Below, one piece after another: positions 1 through 8,288 of a stretch of 64,000 bases of DNA. The first letter of the stretch is position 1. Each line of letters begins with the position of its first letter. Made by a program: the position numbers and the translations under genes. The stretch covers positions 1-64,000 of the forward strand of contig CAYJFC010000002.1 in NCBI GenBank assembly GCA_964369625.1, given 5' to 3'. Source of the DNA: CAKOSP01 sp964369625. Lineage in GTDB: Bacteria > Bacillota_I > Bacilli_A > RF39 > UBA660. Below the pieces are notes generated by a model, which worked only from the letters and a program-made list of their open reading frames with translations, was not told where the DNA came from and made no database searches.

Positions 1-21
1 AACCAGCTGAGCTACAAGCCC
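1..21 (-). tRNA. tRNA 5' end, probably tRNA-Ile (cut by window start)
   Basis: Read on the minus strand, the first 21 bases are the acceptor arm and D arm of a tRNA (GGGCTTGTAGCTCAGC and so on). The anticodon lies outside the window. The start matches typical bacterial tRNA-Ile(GAU) genes, but that identity is inferred from the 5' end only. Confidence 0.7.
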
Positions 22-185
22 ATCTTTGTGACTGCTATTACATTTTACCCTATTTTATTATAATTTGCAACTATTTTTTTCATTTTATTTTAAAATAATT
101 GTTTTTTTTCCAAATTAATATATTTAATTTTATATTTTAATAGAATTTTGCAAAATAAAAGAAGAATTAACTTCTTATTTTTTCT

Positions 186-261
186 TGGTGGACCGTCGGG
201 GGCTCGAACCCCGGACCCACTGATTAAGAGTCAGCTACTCTACCAACTGAGCTAACGGTCC
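186..261 (-). tRNA. tRNA-Lys(CUU)
   Basis: The minus strand folds as a complete 76-base tRNA with an encoded CCA end. The acceptor 5' half GGACCGT pairs with ACGGTCC. The anticodon stem is GCTGA/TCAGT with loop CTCTTAA, giving anticodon CUU, which reads the lysine codon AAG. The T arm GGGGTTCGAGCCCC is canonical. The bases between this tRNA and the previous one (22-185) are AT-rich, and I see nothing in them. Confidence 0.95.
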
Positions 262-354
262 AAGATAAATTTAGTATATCACTTTTTTTTATTTTTTCAA
301 GTGCATTGTTGAACATAATACATTTTAATGATACAATTCATGTAAGAGGTAACT

Positions 355-567
355 ATGAAAAAAGAGAAAAAAGATATAACATCATATGAAACTAGATTAA
401 AAAGAGTATTGCTATGTGGTTTATTTTGCGCAGTATATAGTATTTTTTTGCTAATAGACGGCATTATAAATAATGCATCTTTATACCACTATACTTTCAC
501 TGGACTTATATTTATTGCAGCATTAGTATTTATAATAAGTTATTTTAAACTAAGTAAAAAAAAGTAG
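355..567 (+). CDS. Small two-helix membrane protein, unknown function
   Basis: A 70-residue protein with a charged, lysine-rich first 18 residues and two hydrophobic helices at about 19-37 and 46-64. It ends in a lysine run, so both ends are predicted cytoplasmic. The start ATG follows a good ribosome site (AAGAGGT, about 6 bases upstream), which supports a real gene although it is short and faces the rest of the region. It converges on the deacetylase gene with no gap. I do not recognise the family. Confidence 0.6.
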   Translation: MKKEKKDITSYETRLKRVLLCGLFCAVYSIFLLIDGIINNASLYHYTFTGLIFIAALVFIISYFKLSKKK

Positions 568-1647
568 TTAATTAAAACTACCATAACTTATATTATTTAA
601 TATTTCTTGCCCTTTTATTTGAGACAACGTTGACACATCAACAACTTGATATCCTTGAAAATATAATTCTTCAAGGATTTTTTGCAATGAATTAGCGGTT
701 GTTTCATATATATCGTGAAATAGGACTATATCTCCATCTTTAACATTATTTATAACATGATTATATAAATGTTCCGGATCTTTATAACGCCAATCATCAG
801 TATCAATATTCCAAAGTATATATGAGTAATTTAGATTATTTTTAATATTGTTATTTACGTTTCCGTATGGTGGTCTTACTAAAGATGATTTCTTACCTAT
901 TGCATCATATAAAATATCATTTGCTTTATTTAATTCATTTTCAACTTCATTAATACTCATTCTTGTGAAATTTTTATGACTATATCCATGAAGCCCTATT
1001 TCGTGTCCTTCATCATTTACTTTTTTTATCAAATGCTGATTATTTTCCATACTCAACCCTAACATAAAAAATGTAGCTTTTGCCTTATTATCATTTAAAG
1101 TTTGTAAAATTTGCTCAGTATAAACGACATGTGGTCCATCATCAAAAGTAAATGCTATGTATTTTTTTTCCGTAACAGTTTCTTCAAAAACATATTCTTC
1201 GTTATATTCAAAATCTTTTTTCAAATAAGATTTTATATCCTTGTAATTAATTATAATTTCTATTTTACCCATTTTTTCTTCATAATCAAAATTACTATAT
1301 AAAATGCTCAAATAATCACTATGTACTTTATACTCAACTAAAACAGTATCTTTTTTTATACTATCAACTATAAATTTTGGATATGTGTTTTTAATTTTTC
1401 CTTCAATATATTCATTAAAATTTTCTTCCATGGTAGGCTCAATAACTTTTGCTAATATACTAGTTTCTTTTTCTGTTTTGATATATGAATTATTTTTTTC
1501 TTCAGAAAAACTATTTAATATCACACTACTATTTATATCTAAAATTTTAAGCATAGGCATTACTATAAGCAATAAAATTAATAACGCTATTAAAAAATAT
1601 AGACAATTATAAATAATATTTTTTATTTTATGTAATTTATATTTCAT
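568..1647 (-). CDS. Membrane-anchored polysaccharide deacetylase, PdaC-like
   Basis: A 359-residue protein with one N-terminal membrane anchor (about 14-33), an extracytoplasmic domain (about 75-150) resembling the DUF4163/DUF3298 part of Bacillus PdaC, and a NodB-type deacetylase domain (about 163-345). All family motifs are visible: the aspartate pair in TFDDGP (169-170), the metal histidines HGYSH (220-224), RPPYG (258-262), and the late LFHD histidine (311). These enzymes remove acetyl groups from cell-wall sugars, which usually gives lysozyme resistance. Substrate (muramic acid, glucosamine or chitin-like) cannot be told. The start follows AGAGGTAAATA. Confidence 0.85.
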   Translation of the reverse strand: MKYKLHKIKNIIYNCLYFLIALLILLLIVMPMLKILDINSSVILNSFSEEKNNSYIKTEKETSILAKVIEPTMEENFNEYIEGKIKNTYPKFIVDSIKKDTVLVEYKVHSDYLSILYSNFDYEEKMGKIEIIINYKDIKSYLKKDFEYNEEYVFEETVTEKKYIAFTFDDGPHVVYTEQILQTLNDNKAKATFFMLGLSMENNQHLIKKVNDEGHEIGLHGYSHKNFTRMSINEVENELNKANDILYDAIGKKSSLVRPPYGNVNNNIKNNLNYSYILWNIDTDDWRYKDPEHLYNHVINNVKDGDIVLFHDIYETTANSLQKILEELYFQGYQVVDVSTLSQIKGQEILNNISYGSFN

Positions 1648-1680
1648 TATTTACCTCTTAAATATAGTATACCATTTTTA

Positions 1681-2415
1681 TTATTTTTTTTGCATTTTTT
1701 CTTCTATTTTTTTGATAAATATTAACAATAATATATAATATATTGTACATATCAATAAAGATAATATAATATCTGAATCACTAGAACCAATATATTTTAC
1801 AAAGTCCCATTGACTTGTTAATAATACTTGAAATTTATTATCATTTCCAACATTAACATTTATTATTTCTCCTATAAAAAATATTATATATGTGACATAC
1901 AAAGATATTTTATAATTATATGTAGCAATTATAAATGTAAATGTTGCTATAGAAAGATAACTTAACAAATAGTAAATATACCCGATACTTATATAACTAA
2001 GCACATGAGTATTTTGCATTATATTATTAAAATATATATTATTATCTATTTCCTTTATTCCTAAAATGCTACCATAGATTATAATAACCATTACTAAATT
2101 TATTATTGAAATATACATTATAAACAAACATAACATTATATACTTTGACCTTATAATTTGTTTTCTATCGTAAGGAACAATATTCATATAATCATTATCA
2201 TACTTAAATAATATATATGCACAGTAAGTAGATACCAAGAAAGTATAAAAAGAATAATCTTCTAAGTAATTTGCAAGAGCAAAGTCAATAGTTATTCCAC
2301 TACTTTTATACAAAATAGCGACAAATATAATAAATATTATTAATAATATATGTATTATTTTAAATATTTTTAAATTTGCAAATTTAATATATTCAGAATT
2401 TAACAATATTTTCAA
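1681..2415 (-). CDS. ABC transporter permease-like membrane protein
   Basis: A 244-residue protein with six predicted membrane helices and almost no large loops, like ABC-2 type permeases. It starts with TTG, whose last two bases are shared with the stop codon of the upstream ATPase gene (TTGA overlap), so the two are translationally coupled and presumably form one transporter. It has no motif that names a substrate. The partner ATPase is degraded at its catalytic positions, so export activity should not be assumed. Confidence 0.6.
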   Translation of the reverse strand: MKILLNSEYIKFANLKIFKIIHILLIIFIIFVAILYKSSGITIDFALANYLEDYSFYTFLVSTYCAYILFKYDNDYMNIVPYDRKQIIRSKYIMLCLFIMYISIINLVMVIIIYGSILGIKEIDNNIYFNNIMQNTHVLSYISIGYIYYLLSYLSIATFTFIIATYNYKISLYVTYIIFFIGEIINVNVGNDNKFQVLLTSQWDFVKYIGSSDSDIILSLLICTIYYILLLIFIKKIEEKMQKK

Positions 2416-3086
2416 TTACAGCTCTTTTCATATATTTTTTTCAAACTTTGTTTAGAAGTTATTTTTCCAGTTTTTATAATCTCACCTTTTTTAAGAATTA
2501 TAAATTTATTGCATATTTTATTTAATATCTCTATATCATAATCACTTATTATAAAAGAAATATTTTCTAAATTATCAAGTATATTTATTAATAATTTTTT
2601 GCTAAAATCATCTATATCACTAAAAATATTATCAATAATTAATATGTTTGGATCAGCCACCAAAGCTCTAGCTAAAATTAATCTTTTTTTCTCACTTATT
2701 GAATAATCATATACTTTATTCAACATTATTTTTTCTAAAGAAAAAAGTTTTAATAATTCTAATAACTTATTGTCATTTACTCTATAAAGATTACCTGCTA
2801 TTTTCATGTTTTTAAAACCATTTAAATGAAGATATAAATCTTCATAATTAAAGACAACTCCTACTAAAGTTATTGCATCCACAAAATTAATATTAATATC
2901 AAATGAATTTAAGCATACTTGCCCTTTATCTACTTTGTTTATTCCTACTAATGACTTTAATAAATATGTTTTACCCGCCTTACTCTCTCCGATAAGAGCT
3001 ACCTTTTCATTATTATATATTTCGAGAAAAATATTTTTCAAAATACCTTTTTTATGTAAATTTTCACATTTTATAATTGGTTTCAT
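2412..3086 (-). CDS. ABC transporter ATP-binding protein with degraded catalytic motifs
   Basis: A 224-residue nucleotide-binding domain. The Walker A motif GESKAGKT (33-40) is intact. The signature usually read as LSGGQ is SISEKK (129-134). Walker B reads ILIIDN (148-153), with asparagine where the catalytic glutamate should be. The Q-loop position appears to be Asn80. The H-loop region also lacks an obvious histidine and reads ISDYDIEI. A strong AAGGAG site precedes the ATG, so the gene is expressed. Known ABC proteins with such changes bind ATP but hydrolyse it poorly. A regulatory or resistance role is possible. Confidence 0.75.
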   Translation of the reverse strand: MKPIIKCENLHKKGILKNIFLEIYNNEKVALIGESKAGKTYLLKSLVGINKVDKGQVCLNSFDININFVDAITLVGVVFNYEDLYLHLNGFKNMKIAGNLYRVNDNKLLELLKLFSLEKIMLNKVYDYSISEKKRLILARALVADPNILIIDNIFSDIDDFSKKLLINILDNLENISFIISDYDIEILNKICNKFIILKKGEIIKTGKITSKQSLKKIYEKSCN

Positions 3087-3206
3087 GTGTCTCCTTTTTT
3101 TAAATATAGCAAAAAATAAAATATTTTCAAGTAAACAATTTTAAATTTTCATACCATAATTTACCAATTTATATACTAAAATTTTTATAATAAACACTAA
3201 AAAACA

Positions 3207-3234
3207 AAAAAATATCAATTTAATTGATATTTTA
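3207..3234 (-). terminator. Terminator after alaS
   Basis: The inverted repeat ATATCAATTTAATTGATAT is followed on the minus strand by a T-rich run, directly past the alaS stop codon. Confidence 0.65.
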
Positions 3235-4983
3235 TATAAATTTTGCTTTTATTCTTCTTACTCCAGCAGAACTACTTTCTTCTTTCATAATTTTGATTTT
3301 TTTAAGCTCATTAGTATTTTTAACATGAGGGCCACCACACAACTCTTTTGATACATTTCCTATACTATAAACATTAACAGTTTCAGGATATCTTTCAATA
3401 AACATACATTCTGCTCCACTTTGGAGTGCTTTATCCTTTGACATAGATTCATAAGATACTTCTAAACCTTCTTCTATCCAATTATTAACTAAATTTTCTG
3501 TTTGAATTTTCTCTTCATCTGTTAATTTATGATCACATAGAAAATCAAAACGCAATCTTTCACTTGTGATATTACTTCCCTTTTGGCAAACTGATGGATC
3601 CACTACTATTTTCAAAGCAGCATTTAATAGATGAGTTGCTGTATGATATTTTGTTTCTTCTTCCCCTTGGCCACCTAAACCACCTTTGAATTTTTCTTTA
3701 GAACCTTGTCTAGATAATTCTTGATGTTCTTTAAATTTTTCATAAAATCCATCAACATCGACTTTTAAATTTTTTTCACCTGCAAGTTCAGTAGTAAGTT
3801 CAATTGGAAACCCATATGTATCATATAATTTAAATGCTGATTCTTTTGATATAAGATTGGGATTTGATTTTAGTATTTTATCAAATTCACGTAACCCTTT
3901 TTCTATAGTTTTATTAAACTTAATAATTTCATTATTTAATACATCATAAATTATTTTTTCATTTCTTATTAATTCATCATAATATGGTGAAAATTGATTT
4001 ATTATTACTTTAGCTAATTGTTTTTCAAATCCTGAGTTTAAATCAATATTTAAAGTTTTAGCATGCCTAATCATTCTTCTAATAAGTCTTCTTAATATAT
4101 ACCCTTGGTCAGTATTATTAGGTTTAATTCCTGCGTCATCAGCGCAAATCATTATTGCAGCTCTCATATGATCTGCAATAATTCTCATTGAAACTTTATT
4201 ATTTTCATATTTTAATCCACTGATGTTTTCTATTTCATTAATAATATCTTTCCAAATGCTAGATTCATAATTATCAAAAACATTTTCAAGAACAGAAACT
4301 ATTCTTTCCAGTCCCATTCCGGTATCTACATTTTTTTTAGGTAATTCATTATAGTTTCCATTAGAATCTTTATTATATTCCATGAAAACATTATTCCAAA
4401 TTTCAACCCAACGATTATCTTCAGGATCAAATTTATCAGGTATATCTTCATTACTTCTAAAATAAAATATTTCTGTATCTGGACCACAAGGACCTGTTTC
4501 TCCTGCTATCCAAAAATTGTCTTCCATACCTAAAAAAGCTATTTTTTCTTCTTTGATACCTAAACTACCCCAAACACCTGCAGAAACTTCATCCCTAGGT
4601 ATATTTTCATTACCTTCAAAACATGTAACTGCTAATTTTTCTATCGGAATATTAAGCTTTTCAGTTAAAAATTCAAAGCTATATTTAATACTTTCTTCTT
4701 TAAAATAATCCCCTAAACTCCAGTTACCTAACATTTCAAAAAAAGTATGATGTGTTGCATCTCCAATGCTATCCAAATCATTTGTTCTAATACATTTTTG
4801 ATAATCTACAAGTCTTGTACCATATGGATGTTTTTCACCCATAAAATATGGAACTAATGGCTGCATACCAGCTGTATTAAATAAAACCGTTGGATCATTA
4901 AGTGGTATTAAAGAAGCTGACTTAATCACACGATGATTTTTACTTTCAAAAAAATCTATATATAATTTTCTAACATTTATCAC
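3232..4983 (-). CDS. alaS: Alanyl-tRNA synthetase, short form without the C-terminal C-Ala domain
   Basis: Charges tRNA-Ala with alanine. The 583 residues contain the class II catalytic core (TAGMQPLVPYF and FFEMLGNWSLGDYFK near the N-terminus) and the full editing site: HTATH at 447-451 and the CGGPH zinc motif from 549. The protein then stops. Usual bacterial AlaRS is about 870-880 residues and carries a further C-Ala domain. The N-terminal third also lacks the usual spacing of the family and looks like the short AlaRS of candidate-phyla (Patescibacteria) bacteria. The start is GTG, overlapping the kinase stop by four bases (GTGA), with GGAGG seven bases upstream. An alanine T-box heads the operon, which supports function. 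A longer second copy elsewhere cannot be excluded. Confidence 0.9.
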   Translation of the reverse strand: MINVRKLYIDFFESKNHRVIKSASLIPLNDPTVLFNTAGMQPLVPYFMGEKHPYGTRLVDYQKCIRTNDLDSIGDATHHTFFEMLGNWSLGDYFKEESIKYSFEFLTEKLNIPIEKLAVTCFEGNENIPRDEVSAGVWGSLGIKEEKIAFLGMEDNFWIAGETGPCGPDTEIFYFRSNEDIPDKFDPEDNRWVEIWNNVFMEYNKDSNGNYNELPKKNVDTGMGLERIVSVLENVFDNYESSIWKDIINEIENISGLKYENNKVSMRIIADHMRAAIMICADDAGIKPNNTDQGYILRRLIRRMIRHAKTLNIDLNSGFEKQLAKVIINQFSPYYDELIRNEKIIYDVLNNEIIKFNKTIEKGLREFDKILKSNPNLISKESAFKLYDTYGFPIELTTELAGEKNLKVDVDGFYEKFKEHQELSRQGSKEKFKGGLGGQGEEETKYHTATHLLNAALKIVVDPSVCQKGSNITSERLRFDFLCDHKLTDEEKIQTENLVNNWIEEGLEVSYESMSKDKALQSGAECMFIERYPETVNVYSIGNVSKELCGGPHVKNTNELKKIKIMKEESSSAGVRRIKAKFI

Positions 4984-5504
4984 TTTATTTCCTCCAATAT
5001 ATTAAATATTTTATCTTTCAATAATTCTAAATTATCATTTACAAGAATATAATCAAAATCATTGTATGATTCTAATGCAAGTTCAGTCACATCAATTTGT
5101 TCTTCTATACTTAAATTACTAGGAGCATATTGATTTTCAACATTTATTGCATATACATCATCATATGCGTTTCTTATTTTATCTATTTCTTCTGGCATTC
5201 TAACATCAGAAATTATAATATTTTTAGCATATTCCTTATATATCTCAAAATCTTGAAGCATATTATTAATTAAATAATCAGGATTAATATCTCTAATTTT
5301 TTTACCTACATCTTGCAAATATTTTCTAGGTTTAGTATTTTCATTTCCATCCCAATCACTTAATTCTTTCGCAAATAATTTTATATATTTAGCATATTCA
5401 GTAATAACAGATTGTTCATGTTTATATATATAAAATTCTTTAATGAATTTAGCAACTTCTCCTTTTCCACTTTCTGCTTTTCCAGCGATTAAAAATATTT
5501 TCAT
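4980..5504 (-). CDS. P-loop kinase resembling deoxynucleoside monophosphate kinases
   Basis: A 174-residue protein that begins with the P-loop GKAESGKGE (residues 8-16). It continues with an NMP-kinase-like layout, including ISDVRMPEE near 99-107, which resembles the lid and acceptor region of phage-type dNMP kinases and dephospho-CoA kinases. It is the first gene after the alanine T-box, and its stop codon overlaps the alaS start. It should therefore be made when uncharged tRNA-Ala accumulates, an unexpected regulation for a nucleotide kinase. Family placement is from motif reading only; the phosphate acceptor is unknown. Confidence 0.6.
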   Translation of the reverse strand: MKIFLIAGKAESGKGEVAKFIKEFYIYKHEQSVITEYAKYIKLFAKELSDWDGNENTKPRKYLQDVGKKIRDINPDYLINNMLQDFEIYKEYAKNIIISDVRMPEEIDKIRNAYDDVYAINVENQYAPSNLSIEEQIDVTELALESYNDFDYILVNDNLELLKDKIFNILEEIK

Positions 5505-5521
5505 TTTTCCCTCTTTCTAAA

Positions 5522-5711
5522 ATAAAAAAGAACAATACCCAAGGAGTGCCTTAGGCACGGTACCATCCTTTTATTTACTTTTTTTATTTTTAACGACTTT
5601 TAGCCGATTAATCTAGGAAAGTAGCATAATTAATAAAATTCACTAATTTTCACCATCCATTAGCTCTCTTTTTGAAATTTATATTAATTAATTCTTTCTT
5701 AAACGATTACA
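5522..5711 (-). promoter_or_regulatory. T-box riboswitch leader, alanine specificity
   Basis: On the minus strand the leader shows the T-box hallmarks in order: a stem I region with AGAGAG and GGATGGTGAAAA, the specifier region ATGCTACTTT with GCT (alanine) as the likely codon, and the T-box element AAGGATGGTACCGTGCC. Helices AAGGA/TCCTT and GTGCC/GGCAC enclose the TGGTACC bulge that pairs with the tRNA NCCA end. The U in TGGT fits discriminator A73 of tRNA-Ala. A T-run before the kinase gene can serve as the terminator tail. The downstream alaS confirms the amino acid. Confidence 0.9.
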
Positions 5712-5716
5712 AATAT

Positions 5717-5745
5717 AATATATCATATTTACAAGTAATTATCAA
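5717..5745 (-). promoter_or_regulatory. Promoter of the T-box operon
   Basis: On the minus strand, -35 TTGATA (5745-5740), a 17-base spacer, and -10 TATATT (5722-5717) sit just ahead of the T-box leader. Confidence 0.6.
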
Positions 5746-5754
5746 CTTCATAAA

Positions 5755-6954
5755 TTATGAATTATGAATATTTTTTCTAGTCAACAATTCAGATTTAACT
5801 CTTTCCATAAATTTTTCACTATCTGAGTTTTTATTTTCCAAGTTACTTTGTTCTTCGGATATTAGCTTCAATGATTTAAAAAATTCTGATTTTTGCATTT
5901 TTTCAAGCATTTTATCAGGAGCTAATCCTTCGTATTTTTTCCAATAACCGATGAGCCCATATGTACTAATATATTGCATATCTTTTGTCAATATTTTAAA
6001 TTGAATCACTTTATTTTCATACTTAACTTTGGTATGTATAGCCCTATAGTTATTATCTTTAGTATTAACTATGTAGTCATTTACAATTCCATCATGTGAT
6101 TCATAAGTGTTTTTTATAATTTCTAATATTTTATAACAATCATCTTCAGTTTCTGTAATAATCTTAAATGAATAAATATCATGTATTTCTTCGTAAGGAA
6201 TACCTTCTTCTAATTTCAAAAATATTCGATATTTATTTTTTGTTCTAAGTTCTATCTCACAATCAATACCAGCTTTTTCTAATAATAATTTCTTAAACTC
6301 TACTATATAACTAAATAACGATGTTTTTATACTTTTTTCTTGATTATCTAGTTTACTTGTTATTTCGTCATACTGATTAGATTCTAAATATTTAAAAGAT
6401 AAATCTTCCAATTTTCTTTTTAAATTATAGGCTCCAATATAATATGCAAGTGGTGCATACACTTCCATTGTTTGAAGCGCTATTCTTTTTTGTTTAAAAT
6501 CAGGAAGTGCATCAAGCGTTTGCATATTGTGTAGTCTATCTACGAGTTTTAATATTATTATCCTTATGTCATAATTAACACTTCTAATTAATTTTGCATT
6601 ATTAAGAACTTCTAATTTCACTTTTTGATGAGTAGTAATTTTAGATATTTTAGTTACTCCTTCAACTAAAGAAACAATAGTTTTGCCAAATAATTTTTCA
6701 AGCGCATGATAAGTCATTGTAGTATCTTCTACTAAATCATGGAGTAAAGCAGCGCATAATGTTGCACCATCAGCATGCATATTAGCAAGCATTGTAGCTA
6801 CCGCTAAAGGATGAATAATATATGGTTCTCCACTTTTACGATATTGATGCATATGAAATTTATTAGCAATCTCATATGCAAATTTCACTTTTTTTAATTC
6901 ATCCGGATTATAAGATTCTACTATTTTCAATAGTTTTTCTATATTATACTCCAT
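5755..6954 (-). CDS. RelA/SpoT-family protein: (p)ppGpp hydrolase with doubtful synthetase, no TGS/ACT
   Basis: A 399-residue protein; full-length Rel is about 730. The HD hydrolase domain (about 25-190) has all expected motifs: YIIHP, LLHDLVEDT with HD at 72-73, VEGVTKI and VDRLHNM (138-143). A synthetase-like domain follows (about 225-375), recognisable from IHDIYSFK, NYRAIHT and GLIGYWKKYEG. The conserved EVQIRT-type motif that supplies the catalytic glutamate reads QFKILT, so synthesis may be lost. No TGS, helical or ACT domain is present. The likely role is degrading (p)ppGpp. The start is supported by AAAGGGGA. It is transcribed divergently from the lysozyme gene. Confidence 0.85.
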   Translation of the reverse strand: MEYNIEKLLKIVESYNPDELKKVKFAYEIANKFHMHQYRKSGEPYIIHPLAVATMLANMHADGATLCAALLHDLVEDTTMTYHALEKLFGKTIVSLVEGVTKISKITTHQKVKLEVLNNAKLIRSVNYDIRIIILKLVDRLHNMQTLDALPDFKQKRIALQTMEVYAPLAYYIGAYNLKRKLEDLSFKYLESNQYDEITSKLDNQEKSIKTSLFSYIVEFKKLLLEKAGIDCEIELRTKNKYRIFLKLEEGIPYEEIHDIYSFKIITETEDDCYKILEIIKNTYESHDGIVNDYIVNTKDNNYRAIHTKVKYENKVIQFKILTKDMQYISTYGLIGYWKKYEGLAPDKMLEKMQKSEFFKSLKLISEEQSNLENKNSDSEKFMERVKSELLTRKNIHNS

Positions 6955-6979
6955 ACATATTTCCCCTTTGAATGATAGT

Positions 6980-7008
6980 ATTTTACTATTTTATACTGTA
7001 TTTGTCAA
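6980..7008 (-). promoter_or_regulatory. Promoter of the SpoT-like gene
   Basis: On the minus strand, a consensus -35 TTGACA (7008-7003), a 17-base spacer, and -10 TAAAAT (6985-6980) upstream of the ATG at 6954. Confidence 0.65.
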
Positions 7009-7017
7009 TGATAGTAT

Positions 7018-7046
7018 TTGCATTGATAATATATATATATTATAAT
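7018..7046 (+). promoter_or_regulatory. Promoter of the GH25 gene
   Basis: -35 TTGCAT (7018-7023), a 17-base spacer and a perfect -10 TATAAT (7041-7046), about 25 bases before the lysozyme start. Confidence 0.65.
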
Positions 7047-7071
7047 ATTTTTATTAAAGGACGTGATTAAA

Positions 7072-8271
7072 ATGTGGAAGAAAATATTTATTATTGCTTT
7101 GCCACTTACATTATTAATAGGAGCAATAATGATATATTCATTTATGGATGAAGAAAAAATTGAATTTAACGATACATATTATACATATGAAGATAATTTA
7201 AGTTATGAATACTATGAAGAAATTAATTTAGAAGATATATTAGTTTTCAGCAAAAATGCAAAACTTATAACAAGTAGCTTTATAGATACTAAAAAGTTAG
7301 GCAATAATAAATATACATTTGAGTATATTGTTGATGAAAAAAAATTTACAGGTAACATTTCATATGAGGTTGTTGATACTACTAAACCATTAATTTTAAA
7401 TTCTAGCAATTACACGATCAAAACTGGAAATGAGTTTAACATGCTTGATTATACTTTATGCGCAGATAACCATGATAAAAACCCTGAATGTAAAATAATT
7501 GGAGAATATGATATAAATACCGCTGGAATATATAATTTAGAAGTGGAAGCTACTGATTCTAGTAATAATCAAACTACAAATAAATTTACTTTAACAGTTA
7601 AAGATGAAGTAACTACATCTAGCTACACACCTACTCCTATTTATCTTGATGATATTATCAGTAAACACAAAAATGAAAATACTGCAATAGGAATAGATGT
7701 TTCAAAATGGCAAGGTGAAGTCGACTATGAAAAAGTTAAAGAAGCTGGTGTTGAATTTGTTTTTATTAGAATTGGATGGGGTCATAATGATGATAACGAA
7801 AGTGTTTTAGATGAATATTTTAAAGAAAATTTAACAAATGCAAAAAAAGCTGGTTTAGATGTTGGATTATATTACTATAGTTATGCTAATACAATTGAAG
7901 AAGTTAAAAAACAAGCAAACTGGATAATTGATACTTTAGATGGAGAAAAATTAGAATTACCTATATCATTTGACTGGGAAGAATGGTCAAAATTCAATGA
8001 ATATGATATGAGTTTAGTAGATATAAATAATTTAGCAGATGCTTTTATTAGCGAAATAGAAAAAAACGGATATGAAGCTATTAATTATGGTAGCGCAAGT
8101 TACCTTAGGAATATATGGACATTATATGATCATGATATATGGCTTGCCCACTATACATCACAAACTAATTACGAAGGTTCTTACTATATATGGCAACTTA
8201 CTAATGCTGGCGTTGTAAATGGAGTTAGTGGTGATGTAGATATAAATGTTTTATATAAAAATAAAAAGTAG
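7072..8271 (+). CDS. Membrane-anchored GH25 lysozyme with Ig-like domain
   Basis: Predicted to cut the muramic acid-glucosamine bond of peptidoglycan outside the cell. In order: an N-terminal signal anchor (about 4-24), a linker, a bacterial Ig-like domain of the DUF5011 type (about 105-185, from TTKPLIL to KFTLTV), and a GH25 domain (about 203-397). The GH25 domain has the GIDVSKWQG start, the acidic pair in FDWEEW that marks the catalytic site, and a typical YIWQLT ending. I prefer the ATG at 7072, ten bases after AAAGGA; an in-frame GTG at 7063 is too close to that site. It converges on the Nudix gene through a shared terminator. Confidence 0.9.
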   Translation: MWKKIFIIALPLTLLIGAIMIYSFMDEEKIEFNDTYYTYEDNLSYEYYEEINLEDILVFSKNAKLITSSFIDTKKLGNNKYTFEYIVDEKKFTGNISYEVVDTTKPLILNSSNYTIKTGNEFNMLDYTLCADNHDKNPECKIIGEYDINTAGIYNLEVEATDSSNNQTTNKFTLTVKDEVTTSSYTPTPIYLDDIISKHKNENTAIGIDVSKWQGEVDYEKVKEAGVEFVFIRIGWGHNDDNESVLDEYFKENLTNAKKAGLDVGLYYYSYANTIEEVKKQANWIIDTLDGEKLELPISFDWEEWSKFNEYDMSLVDINNLADAFISEIEKNGYEAINYGSASYLRNIWTLYDHDIWLAHYTSQTNYEGSYYIWQLTNAGVVNGVSGDVDINVLYKNKK

Positions 8272-8288
8272 ATTACATCTACTTTTTT
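8264..8288. terminator. Bidirectional terminator between GH25 and Nudix genes
   Basis: AAAAAGTAGAT and ATCTACTTTTTT pair around a three-base loop, with A/T tails on both sides, so it can end both converging transcripts. Confidence 0.75.

Noticed and set aside
7063..7071. GTG start of the lysozyme gene
   Set aside because: It lies two bases from the AAAGGA site; the ATG nine bases downstream has normal spacing.
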